This document shows positions 25,967-34,943 of a DNA stretch of 64,000 nt, in pieces (positions within the stretch are counted from its first letter, which is position 1; each line of letters starts with the position of its first letter). The stretch covers positions 434,001-498,000 of the forward strand of contig CAWGEX010000002.1 in assembly GCA_963821755.1 (NCBI GenBank), written 5' to 3'. The position numbers were made by a program, and so were the translations under genes. A model generated the notes under the pieces. That model had not been told where the DNA came from. It saw nothing but the letters and a program-made list of their open reading frames with translations, and searched no databases. This stretch comes from Bog-473 sp963821755. Lineage in GTDB: Bacteria; Actinomycetota; Acidimicrobiia; Acidimicrobiales; RAAP-2.

Positions 25967-27788
25967 TCAACTGCCACGGTGGATAGTGGCATTGGGCGTT
26001 GATGGGTTATCCACGAGAATTGAAATGGCGGGGCTATAGCTTGCCCGACCGAGGGAATCGTAGGCGACGCTTTGGATCTTGTAGTGCCCATTGGGAACTG
26101 TCGTGGAGTTCCAATCACCGAGCCATCCGTAGATCGAAAGCGCTGCGGGGCCAACAGAGATGGGTGGCCGACCTGCACCTGTAATCTCAAATTGAACCCT
26201 GGTGGCGTTAACCTTTACCGTCCCAAACGTCAGTAGACGCCGAGGCATCCATCAACACTCCGCCACTCAATGTCGCCCCATCTGCCGGTATCGCGACCCT
26301 CGTTATGAATTGCGATTCGGTAGGCAGTCCCACTCTCGCGAAGTGAGCAGCTGCACTCGTCGAAAACAAACTCAACTTGTCTGTTTTGGCGATGGCAGCC
26401 ATGCGGCGCACGAAGCCCACCTCGCCCAGATGAAGTGGGTACAACACGGCCGAAACAAGATCGTCGGGCGCCTTTTGGATGTTCGCCGTCACTTGAGACG
26501 CCTCTGTCAGCTTCTTGTGCCAAGCGTTGGCTTCGGCAATCCCGTTCCCAGTGCCGACTACTACCATGAGAACGATCGTGGTTGATACGAGGACCCGCAC
26601 GACCAACACCAACCGATCCCAAAGGCGTGCAGTTGCCTCAGACTGGGAATGCGCATGACCGCGAACTGTCATAGCCGCACGGCGCGGGCGTCCCTCGAGC
26701 ACGGCCAAATAGGCTCCGATCACGATGAGGAGGTCGAAGGTGGTATATCGGGACGAGTCTGAGTACTCGATACCGTACGCGGTGCGGCCGAGGTGATGGA
26801 CGCTGTGAACAGGAGTCCAAAAACGATCAACGCCACACCGATAGCACTGCCGGAAGTGTTTCGGCGAAAACCGTAGACAACCATCACCATGACCGCGCTC
26901 GCAACAATGCCGATCCCCAAAGCGATGATGGTGCCGTTTAGACCCACGTAGGGAAGCTGCTGGTGGACGATGTCACCGATGGCCGAGAGGAAGAATTCGG
27001 TTGCCGACAAGGGGTGTGAGAAAACGTACTTGCTGTTCGTTCCTCCGACGGTTGAACTGAAGTGATAGAGGTAAAGGACGACCGATGCGGCTGCGGCGAC
27101 AATCCAGCCGATGAGAAAGCCTTTGGCGCGACTGCGGCAGTACAGAAGCACGAATCCAGACACCCAGATCAATAGACCCTGAAGCGACGAGAAGCTTCCG
27201 ATCGCAGCCAGCTGCCACCGCGCCTGCGAAAACTGGCCAAGTCAGCTCCGGCCAATCCAAGAGGAAGAGAACGCTTGCCAGTGCCAGCAAGATCAAGAAC
27301 CAAGCGATCTGAAATCCGAACAGGGTGTTGCCTGCCTGGACAAATGAGAACATGACGATCACCACGGGGCAGTACAACAACCACGGTGTTGTGGGGCTAC
27401 GCCGTCGGTGGGTGAGAATGAACAGCGCTGCAGCTCCGACAAGCATCACGGCGCCCAGATAGCTCTCAATGTGGATATCGAAGTGAGTCGTGTGGGCGAG
27501 GACAACGACAATCAGATTCGGAAAGAAAATCCGCTCCTCGTTGTGTTGCAGCCATAGATTGCTCAACGTGGGGTGTGCGATGACGTTGACATCGTCCCAC
27601 TGGTCATACCAGATGGCATTGACTCCGTAGTGGTGAATCAGCCAAAAGTATGCGATTACCGGCAGGCTGAATCCCAGCACCGTGATGACCGCCAGTGCAC
27701 GTTTCCAACCGAGGCTTTCACTGGTACCGCGAAGTGCCGCTAGGCCGTTCCCACCTGCAGTCGACACCGGTGCGCCCCCCGCAATCAT
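25967..27788 (-). pseudogene. Polytopic membrane protein with C-terminal Ig-like module, multiply frameshifted
   Basis: Pieces in three reading frames follow one another in correct order. They are: MIAGGAPVSTAGG...WKRALAVITVLGFSLPVIAYFWLIHHYG with DQWDDVNVIAHPTLSNLWLQHNEERIFFPNL; then WVSGFVLLYCRSRAKGFLIGWIVAAAA with HFSSTVGGTNSKYVFSHPL; then AYLAVLEGRPRRAAM to SQFITRVAIPADGATLSGGVLMDASAS; finally VQFEITGAG with SIYGWLGDWNSTTVPNG. At least three indels are needed. The whole would be about 600 residues with roughly ten hydrophobic segments, like a membrane glycosyltransferase or polymerase. The final domain is the same module as in the next secreted protein. Confidence 0.75.
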
Positions 27789-28078
27789 TTCTGAACGACT
27801 GAGCAGATCATCTCAGATTTCCAACACACCGGTCAACGCTCAGGCCACCGTGCCGACGATCCCGTTCTCGTCGGTACCGTCGTAGATCTGGTATTTATCC
27901 ACTGATCCCGACGGTAGCTACTCGCTACTCAACTTCGACAATGCACGTGGAAGGCCACCATCGACAACTGTTCACGCCTAAACGTGCTGCAAACGCGGCG
28001 TTCGGGGACATGGGACGACTCGGCCTGAATAGTGGAGCCGCCTGGTCCCGACAAGGCCGATCCGGGAAGGCTCGCCCG

Positions 28079-29461
28079 TCAGTTCGCCACCGTGATCATG
28101 ACTGGCGCGCTGGTGCCGCTAGACAGAAAGTAGCGGGAGTACGAGGCGACGCTCTGAAGGGTGTAGGTCCCGTTGGGGACGCTCGTCGTGTTCCACTGGG
28201 CCAGCCAGCCGTAGTAGGTGGGGGTGGCAATGCCGATCACCTGATCGCTCAGCGTGCCGCCGCTGATTTCGAAGGTGAGGTAGGTCACGTTGGCCGACGC
28301 TCTGGCGTCAAGGAGTGACGAGGTACCCGAGACGCTAGCCCCGCTCGAGGGGATAACTACCGCCGTGGTCGGCGGGGGGTTGGCCACGGTGACAGAGATC
28401 CCCGTGCTGTATACGAAGTTGCCCGCGATATCGGTCACCAGGCTCTGCAGGGTGTAGGTCCCGTTCTGGACAGAGGTGGTGTTCCACTGGGCCAGCCAGC
28501 CGTAGATGGTGGGAGTGGCCGTGCCGATGACTACCTGGTACAGAGGTCCTGGCCCGCCGTTGAGCGTGAACTTGACGCTGGCGATCGCGGCCCCGTCAGG
28601 TGAAGAGGCCGTGGCGTCCAGTAGCGACGAGCCGCCCGAGAGGCTAGCCCCGCTCGAGGGGATAACTACCGCCGTGGTCGGCATAGGGTTGTCCACCTGG
28701 AACTGGACCGGGAAGCTGGTCACGGTTTTGGCTTGGGCGTCGGTAGCCACGCTGACGAGGTCGTAGATCGCGCTGGCCACGTTGGTGGTGTTCCACTTGG
28801 CCAGCCATCCGTAGATGGTGGGGGTGGCCGTGGCGATGACTTGGCCGTTCAGCTCGAAGACCACCTTGGTGATGGAAACCCCGGGAGCGTCGTACACGCC
28901 CGCATCGAGGTATGTCACTCCGCTCACAAGTCCTCCTGGGGGGGCAACCTGCGTGAAAAAGTCGGTGACGAATCCTTGGAAGCTTGTGGAGTTGTTGTTG
29001 GGGGTACCGAAAACGGCCTGCAGATTTCCTGTCGTCCCGGCAAATGAACCCGTACCCGCCGTCACGGAAAGTGTCAACTCAAATTGGACCTCGACATTTT
29101 GTGGGTAGCCCACGACCGCTATCGGACCAGAGGCACCGCCGCTGAGCGTGCCGACACTCGTTGTGATCGTGAAGGAGCCGGAGAAACTAGAGGTGAGGTT
29201 GCACCCCGCAACGTTGAGGTTGACCGTGCCGACAGCCGCACTTCCAGGGTACGACCCATCGAACGTCAGGCCATCGGCACTCCCACAGCCGTTGGATCCA
29301 GTCTGGGCGGATATCGTGCCGCTCAATGGCGCGGTGGTGACAACATCAGCGACGCTGACAGGGCCTGAAGGTGCGGCATGAGCCACTGGTGCCAGCGCGG
29401 TCAAAAAGGCGATGAATGGGACCACCGCAATGGCGGGAACGGCAAGCACACGTCGGACCAT
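28079..29461 (-). CDS. Secreted protein with three Ig-like repeat modules
   Basis: 460 residues from ATG 29461, chosen for the AGGGGGG site just upstream and the signal peptide VRRVLAVPAIAVVPFIAF...APVAHAAP; a longer frame to 29542 is less likely. Residues about 35-210 form a beta-rich domain of unknown family (GSADGLTFDGSYPGSAAVGT). Three related modules of 85-100 residues follow, each with (T)PTIYGWLAxWNTT and a TYTLQSV-like strand, separated by TTAVVIPSSGASLSGGSSLLDA linkers. The repeats are nearly identical in DNA too (28.34 and 28.64 kb). Probably a cell-surface or matrix protein. No enzymatic motif is visible. Confidence 0.75.
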   Translation of the reverse strand: MVRRVLAVPAIAVVPFIAFLTALAPVAHAAPSGPVSVADVVTTAPLSGTISAQTGSNGCGSADGLTFDGSYPGSAAVGTVNLNVAGCNLTSSFSGSFTITTSVGTLSGGASGPIAVVGYPQNVEVQFELTLSVTAGTGSFAGTTGNLQAVFGTPNNNSTSFQGFVTDFFTQVAPPGGLVSGVTYLDAGVYDAPGVSITKVVFELNGQVIATATPTIYGWLAKWNTTNVASAIYDLVSVATDAQAKTVTSFPVQFQVDNPMPTTAVVIPSSGASLSGGSSLLDATASSPDGAAIASVKFTLNGGPGPLYQVVIGTATPTIYGWLAQWNTTSVQNGTYTLQSLVTDIAGNFVYSTGISVTVANPPPTTAVVIPSSGASVSGTSSLLDARASANVTYLTFEISGGTLSDQVIGIATPTYYGWLAQWNTTSVPNGTYTLQSVASYSRYFLSSGTSAPVMITVAN

Positions 29462-29963
29462 TACAACCCCCCTAATCTGCGGACGCCGCTGACGATGTAG
29501 TCGCGGCCAGCGCGCGCCTCGTCTGAATGAACGCATATTCAAAGAGTATGCCCAAGGGCCACTGACAAATTAATGGGACTTATTGTCATTGAACCGACCT
29601 ATTAGGACCTTCCCTTGGGTGGCGCACTAGTCGTTGCCCAGTCGTTGCCCAAGTTCTCTCTCAGTTCTCACGGCTACTGGAAAGCGTGCCCACAAAGAAC
29701 CAGGTGACGAGGCTGTACACAGCCTGGCACAGCCACAAACGGACACTACGTTGAATGAGGTGGAAGGTCGGATCAATGCGTTCTCGACCTCGCGGACCCG
29801 CTCACCATTTGTAGTGGGGTTGATCTTGCAACCATTCCCGCAACCCGACCCCGGATAATCAGAGGTTATGGGGGATCATGGAGTGGTTTGCTCTCCACCC
29901 CGAAATGATGCCGCTACCAGCCTGCACGCCACCACAAACAACGCGCCGCCACGACATCAAATG
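29462..29963. other. Intergenic region up to the second att repeat
   Basis: About 500 nt with no supported gene. The first 100 nt after the secreted-protein start are AT-rich (around 29540-29600) and probably hold its promoter. The rest shows only short, unsupported frames. Confidence 0.5.
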
Positions 29964-30012
29964 GACTGGCAGTCAGGAGGTTCGTGGGTTCAAGTCCCAT
30001 CGCCTCCACCAA
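29964..30012 (+). repeat. att-type repeat, copy 2 (exact tRNA-Ala 3' half)
   Basis: 49 bp identical to 20612-20660. The preceding bases do not continue the tRNA, so this is an orphan 3' half, not a tRNA gene. It defines the right end of the first island segment (9.35 kb). Confidence 0.92.
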
Positions 30013-30104
30013 GGGGTGTTCATGAAAAGGCGCCTGCCGTGTTCATGAAACCCCAAACGAAGAGCAGAGGCTGAGCGACTTGTTGGTCCCGCCCGCAAGA
30101 CAAC

Positions 30105-30128
30105 GGAACGCCGGCCCAAGGGCCGGCG
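30105..30128. terminator. Strong hairpin, possible tRNA-Ala terminator displaced by insertion
   Basis: A perfect inverted repeat AACGCCGGCCC / GGGCCGGCGTT with a 2-nt centre, 93 nt beyond the second att copy. There is no T tract. Its location suggests it once followed the tRNA gene before the first segment inserted. Confidence 0.55.
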
Positions 30129-30154
30129 TTGATGCATGCCTATTCAAGCGAACG

Positions 30155-30428
30155 CTATGGGTTCCGAACGCGATCGGTGGGAGTCATGTCCACCTTTTGC
30201 GGATGTCTGCAATGGCTTCTGACGGAATCCTCACTACGCACGTCGCAATGCACCACTAATGCTTCGCCACCGCCTTTGGTGACCTGCCGTGCGATTCCCT
30301 CAGCACGTTCGAAGTCAACATCCCCGATGGCGACACGCGCTCCCTCTTGGGACAATAGGACGGCGGTTGCGTGACCTATACCCGAGGCCACCACTAAGAA
30401 GGACCACCTTTTCGTCCAGTTGTCCCAC
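30155..30428 (-). pseudogene. Short-chain dehydrogenase (SDR), N-terminal fragment
   Basis: From GTG 30428 the frame reads VGQLDEKVVLLSGG, then one indel near 30396, then ASGIGHATAVLLSQEGARVAIGDVDFERAEGIARQV up to CDVRSEDSVR, where homology ends. The Rossmann glycine motif (SGGxASGIG) and the Asp-Val pair of the second strand are recognisable. The catalytic YxxxK half is missing. It ends at unrelated sequence before the terminator-like hairpin. Confidence 0.7.
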
Positions 30429-30595
30429 GGCGCCCAGAATACTTATTGAATGTGACGATAGATCAGATCGTCTCTTTGGACTGGGAAGTGCGGCAGTCGG
30501 TGGGTGACCACATATGACCGCATATAGGCGCGGCACTCTTGCAGTCCGGCCTCCAACGACAGATTCCCGAGCTGGGAGCCAGTTCTCGCTGGGCT

Positions 30596-31541
30596 TCAAA
30601 CGCGCACGCGCAGCGGCCGCTCCCCGACGATGGAGGCACGCTCCATGGTCCGGACGTGGGGCCAGTAGTCGCTGGAGGCATAGTGCTGCACTGCCCGGTT
30701 GTCCCAGAATGCCACTGCGTCCGCCGTCCATGTGAAGCGGCACTGGTGCTCTGGGGCGTCGGCCTGCCGACAGAGCCGGTCGATCAGATGACTGCTCTCG
30801 TCGCGGTCCATGACCATCAATGTGGCTGACGAAAGGTCGATTGACGTAGAGGTGCCGCTTCCCTGTGGATGGATGCGTGCAGACGACGGGATGTCGAACT
30901 GGCGGGTACTGCAGTTGTGCCTTTTGGCGCTGTTCCCTTGACATGCCAGCGCCAAATGTCTGAATGAAGTCGTGCACCGCAACGAGATCGTCGATGGCCA
31001 ACTTGGTCTCGCCGTCGAGAGAGTCGTACGCGGCGTACATGTCCGAAAACAAGGTGTCGCCACCGTGCTCGGGCACCGACAGGGCATGGAGGACAGCACC
31101 CATCGATGGGCACTCTCTCCACGTGACATCGTGGTGCCACGAATTCTCGTACCCCGTGAGCTCGGCCGTCTTCTCGAAGCGGACCAGCTCCGGCTCCCCC
31201 GTGTTCGAGAGGAGGAACGGGTGGATCTCGAGCTCGCCGAACCTCCGGGCCAACGCCACGTGCTGGCTCGGCGACATCGGTTGGTCACGGAAGAAGATCA
31301 CCTTGTAGTCGTGCAACGCGTGACGCAGCTCATCTATCACCTCGTCGGAGAGTTCGGCCGTGAGGTCCAGACCCGAGATCTCGGCACCGATGGTGGCTCC
31401 GAGGCGGCGGGCCTCGAAGTGGTTCCAACGAAGCGCGCTCAGCCGGTCCCGCTCCTCGACCAGGTGAGTGAACGGTCCCACCAGTACCGGGTAGCCCGGG
31501 AGGCGGAAGGAGTCCGGCTTGGAGGGAAACGTCGTGGTCAT
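30596..31541 (-). pseudogene. TauD/TfdA-family 2-oxoglutarate dioxygenase, single frameshift
   Basis: From ATG 31541 (MTTTFPSKPDSF) it reads IGAEISGLDLTAELSDEVIDELRHALHDYKVIFFRDQPMSPSQH, with the Fe-binding HxD in NSWHHDVTW, to HLYVNRPFVSHIDG. A surplus base near 30812 shifts the remainder (MDRDESSHLIDRLCRQ, CRFTWTADAVAFWDNRAVQHYASSDYW with the distal His, ending GERPLRVRV). Joined, it would be about 315 residues, full length. The family hydroxylates taurine, alkyl sulfates, aryloxy-acids and others; the substrate is unknown. Confidence 0.8.
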
Positions 31542-31784
31542 ATACCTAGTCTCCCAGATCGGCCGTGCCGCGTCCCAAGCATCTACCTCACGACTTCCTA
31601 GGGACTGATCCGAGCAGTTGCAGAGGAGGCTTGGCGGGTGCCCCGGGCATCCACTGCGGTACCGTCCTGTCCCCGGAGGACGTTCGACACCCGCCGTCGG
31701 ATGAAAATAGCACCGCCCGTTGTTGTCGCGGTGATCCGAGGGCGCCCCAAGGGGTCGAAAAAGGGAACGAGGGAGGCCGAGGTC

Positions 31785-33232
31785 ATGTCCCGCAGTCGCG
31801 AACAACTGAGGTCGCTCCGTTGCAGAATGATCCCCCAGTGGTGGCGCGATGCAAAGTTGGGGATCTTCGTGCACTGGACTCCGGCGTCGGTCCCGGGTTT
31901 CGCTCCAGTAGGCGTCGGCATCGGTGACTTGCTCCAGTCGAGCGAGCCGAACGCGCTAAAACACTCGCCGTACACCGAGTGGTATGAAAACTCGCTGCGA
32001 TTCCCGGACAGCGCTGTGTCGCGCCACCACCGGGCAACCTACGGAAACCGGCCGTACGCGGAATTCGCGCAGGACTGGGAACAAGGGCTCGAGCAGTGGG
32101 ACCCAGTGCAGTGGGCTAGGGCCTTTCGTGAGGCAGGCGCACAGTACGTCGTCTTCGTCGCCAAGCACGCGGACGGCTACTGCCTGTGGCCCACCGACAC
32201 CCCGAACCCCCACCGGGACCACTGGCACTGCCGACGCGACGTCGTAGGTGAGATGTCCGACGCCGTCCGGGGTGCCGGCCTCAGGTTTGGCATCTATTAC
32301 TGCGGCGGGTTCGACTGGAGTTTCGACGCCACGCCGATCGGCACCATGTCCGAGGTCGTTCGAGCCATCCCTCGGGCATGACGTACCGAGCCTATGCCGA
32401 CGCACAGGTCCGCGAGCTCATCAACCGCTACCGCCCGAGCGTGCTGTGGAACGACGTGGCGTGGCCCGCATCGGGACGGGACCTGTGGCCACTCCTCACC
32501 TATTACTACGACACCGTCCCCGACGGTGTAATCAACGACCGCTGGATGCCCTGGAGCCCGCTCTTCGCGACGACCCGGTTCGCACTGTTCCGCCGAGTGA
32601 TCGACGCCGGGACCCGGCGCGCCGCGCGGCGCGACGGGGGCGTCATCCCTCCCGTGCCGCCGCACTTCGATTTCCGGACGCCCGAGTACGTGACGATGCC
32701 GGAGATCGAACGCACACCGTGGGAGTACGTCCGGGGGATGGACCGCAGCTTCGGCTACAACGCCAACTCCAAGGTCGAGGATTTCGTGTCCCGCGACGAG
32801 CTGCTATGGGAGTTCACCGACGTCGTGGCCAAGGGCGGAAACCTCCTCTTGAACGTTGGGCCACGCGGCGTCGACGCCTCGATCCCCGCGGAGCAGTCGG
32901 ATCGGCTCGGTTGGCTGGGCGAGCACGTGCTCGTGAATCGCGAGGCCATCGTGGCCACATGCCCGTGGGTCGTGTCGGGATCGGCAACGCCCGAGGGCTC
33001 CGACCTGCGGTACACGGCCCGCGGCGACGCCGTGTTTGCCTCTCTCCGGGGCCTCCGAACGAGGGCCACCCTTGTCGATGTTCGGTCGACGCCATCGACA
33101 CGGGTCGATCGCCTGGACGGCGCTGCACTGTCCTGGCGAGATGAGCCAGGCGGTCTCGTCCTTGAGTTCGGAGCGACTGAACAGAACGAGGGCCCAATCG
33201 TTGTCGCCCTTCGTGGCGTCGAAGCCAGGTAG
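31785..33232 (+). pseudogene. GH29 alpha-L-fucosidase, split by a frameshift
   Basis: From ATG 31785 (MSRSREQLRSL, ribosome-site-like GAGG upstream) the first half shows WWRDAKLGIFVHWTPASVPGF, AQYVVFVAKHADGYCLWPT and FGIYYCGGFDW, the GH29 barrel start. It stops at 32381 in ATGA. The second half begins at that ATG (32378, MTYRAYADAQVRELINRYRPSVLWNDVAWP) with the predicted nucleophile Asp in LWND, and ends VALRGVEAR. Together about 480 residues, normal for GH29. Either one indel at about 32375 broke the gene, or it is expressed as two coupled halves; the first is more likely given the many indels nearby. Confidence 0.8.
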
Positions 33233-33455
33233 CGGTGACCAGCATCCCACGACCACGGCACGACGCGCCGCAATTGGTCCGATAAATCCATAGTCCGTGA
33301 ACCTGATTGCAGTGGTGTGGATGTTTGCAGGACTGTGCGGCGAGGCACCGGTCACCGGTGGTGCATCTGCAGCTGGGCCAGCGAAGCTCCAACCCACCTC
33401 ACTTTGACCGTCACCTGCGCTTTTGGGAGGCATGTGAGGCCAACCCCGGACCCAA

Positions 33456-33485
33456 CTCGGCTCTAGGGCTGTGTACGGAGCATGA
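33456..33485 (+). repeat. 30-bp dispersed repeat, copy B
   Basis: Matches 25754-25783 at 28 of 30 bases; encodes SALGLCTEHDAQ on the plus strand. Confidence 0.75.
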
Positions 33486-33663
33486 CGCGCAAACTGGCGG
33501 CCACTATGAGGCAAGACGCCTCGCGCGCACGAGCTCCTCGGTGTGCCGATCGCACGACCCTTTAGGAACTTCCACCGCCCCACCCACTCCCACCGGCTGC
33601 ATGCAGAACGCCCCATGGCCGACCGGGTTCTCGTAGACCATGCGCCAGCACCGACCCTCCTGA

Positions 33664-33810
33664 ACGAAGAGCCCCGGGGCCACCGTGCCGACAACGTGTC
33701 CACGGCCCGACGGTAGCGCCGGGGGGTTTGCAAGATCTTTAAGATGACGTCCGGTGAGGCGTGACCGAGTAGCTCACTGAGTACCTTGGTCGCAACGCCT
33801 GACGTCGCGC
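33664..33810 (-). pseudogene. Possible tyrosine recombinase C-terminal remnant
   Basis: The minus strand reads CATSGVATKVLSELLGHAS, then PDVILKIL and RRAVDTLSARW. The GVxxKVLSELLGHASPDVxLKI pattern is the helix preceding the catalytic tyrosine in phage-type integrases. The tyrosine context itself is not clear, and the frame has probably shifted. No N-terminal or catalytic RHR part is present. It is the only hint of an integrase in the island array. Confidence 0.45.
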
Positions 33811-33864
33811 AAAGATTGCGACGTCCGGTGCAATGCCTGCCCGCTGATCCAGGAGGTACGTTGG

Positions 33865-34248
33865 ATGTCACAACCAGTAGTGCACTTTGAGGTCGTGGGT
33901 AAGGATCCGACGCGACTCCGGAGGTACTTCCACGAACTCTTCGGCTGGGAATTCGACGTGCCCTCGCCCGTAGCGCCAGAGGTATCAGATCCGGAGAGCT
34001 ACGGGTTTCTGAACTTGGTCACCTCCGAAGGTGGGACAGGCATCCCCGGTGGTGTCGGAGGCGGCCCGGGCTACGAAAGTCATGCTGTCTTTTACATTGG
34101 TGTGCCGGATGTTGAGGCTGCGCTGCTGCGCGCCGAAGAGCTCGGAGGTACGCGGGTCATGGGTCCGGCGACATCACCGAATGGCCTCGTCGTCGGTCAT
34201 TTCACAGACCCCGAAGGCACGCTTCTGGGTGTTGCCGGGGTCGCATAG
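33865..34248 (+). CDS. VOC/glyoxalase superfamily protein
   Basis: 127 residues from an ATG with AGGAGGT 9 nt upstream. It starts VVHFEVVGKDPTRLRRYFHELFGWEFD; the second module is SHAVFYIGVPDVEAALLRAEELGGTRVMGP, ending VVGHFTDPEGTLLGVAGVA. This is the compact single-domain form seen in actinobacterial glyoxalase/bleomycin-resistance-like families. Putative metal ligands (His of VVHFEV, His of SHAVFY, His of VGHFTD) are present. Substrate unknown. It is the first intact gene after the decayed stretch. Confidence 0.88.
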   Translation: MSQPVVHFEVVGKDPTRLRRYFHELFGWEFDVPSPVAPEVSDPESYGFLNLVTSEGGTGIPGGVGGGPGYESHAVFYIGVPDVEAALLRAEELGGTRVMGPATSPNGLVVGHFTDPEGTLLGVAGVA

Positions 34249-34288
34249 CGACTCGCCTGCCGCGACGTAAACCGCTCGACATGGAGCA

Positions 34289-34678
34289 TCAGCGAGGCAT
34301 TGGAAGCAATCTGTCCTCGGCCCTATTCAACAGAAGGGGCGTCAGCCCCGTGATACCGAAGAGCTTCAGGGCCATCGGTGAGGCGTTGAACACGACCAGC
34401 GAGCCGCCCGAGGCATTCAAGTCTCTCCAGTGTTGGACGAGCATGGACATACCAGCTGAGTCGAGATAGGTGAGCTCAGCCATGTCGATCTCGACATCAG
34501 CCGTGCCATGCAATACGGGATTGTCGAGACACGCTCTGAGCATCGGTGCAGTTGCGAGATCGAGTTCGCCAGAAAGAGCCACGACGACGCGACTGTCGAA
34601 CTCGAACTGGATGACCTCGGCCCGGAACTGGACAAATTCGGCCGGGAATGACGCGCCACCGTGAGGGTTTGAGGACAT
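34289..34678 (-). CDS. STAS-domain protein (anti-sigma factor antagonist-like)
   Basis: 129 residues with one STAS domain: RVVVALSGELDLATAPMLRACLDN, then VEIDMAELTYLDSAGMSMLVQHWRDLNASGGSLVVFN. The Ser in YLDSAGM is at the phosphorylation position of SpoIIAA-type antagonists. No anti-sigma kinase or sigma factor is adjacent, so its partner is elsewhere. It could act in general stress control, fitting other stress genes in this segment. Confidence 0.85.
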   Translation of the reverse strand: MSSNPHGGASFPAEFVQFRAEVIQFEFDSRVVVALSGELDLATAPMLRACLDNPVLHGTADVEIDMAELTYLDSAGMSMLVQHWRDLNASGGSLVVFNASPMALKLFGITGLTPLLLNRAEDRLLPMPR

Positions 34679-34943
34679 AGCTGCACATCACAATCAAGCC
34701 CCAAAGCCGGAGTTGGCGGAAGCTACCGGGGTCTGGGGCAACAAAGGACCGAACGAAGGCTGGCTGTTCGGCTGCAATGAGCGTAGCGCCTCCACGTTGC
34801 GACTGGATGAAGATTCGCCTCTCGCCCACCAGTAGGAGCGGAGTGCCTGCGGGCCCGACCCAGGGAGGTCCGCAATGGCGATCCGAGTCGGTAAGGGCCG
34901 GAGTTGCGATTTCAATCGCCAACCTCACATTCAGACAGGAGGC

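Larger units (their letters stand above)
33233..33864. other. Degenerate region with gene remnants
   Basis: About 630 nt without an intact gene. It holds the second copy of the 30-bp SALGLC repeat and a minus-strand remnant QEGRCWRMVYENPVGHGAFC (about 33600-33680) that resembles one at 48.16 kb. A possible integrase tail is listed separately. The last 25 nt hold the AGGAGGT site of the next gene. Confidence 0.55.

Noticed and set aside
29964..30012. Second tRNA-Ala gene
   Set aside because: Only the 3' half is present; no acceptor 5' strand or D arm precedes it. It is an att duplicate.
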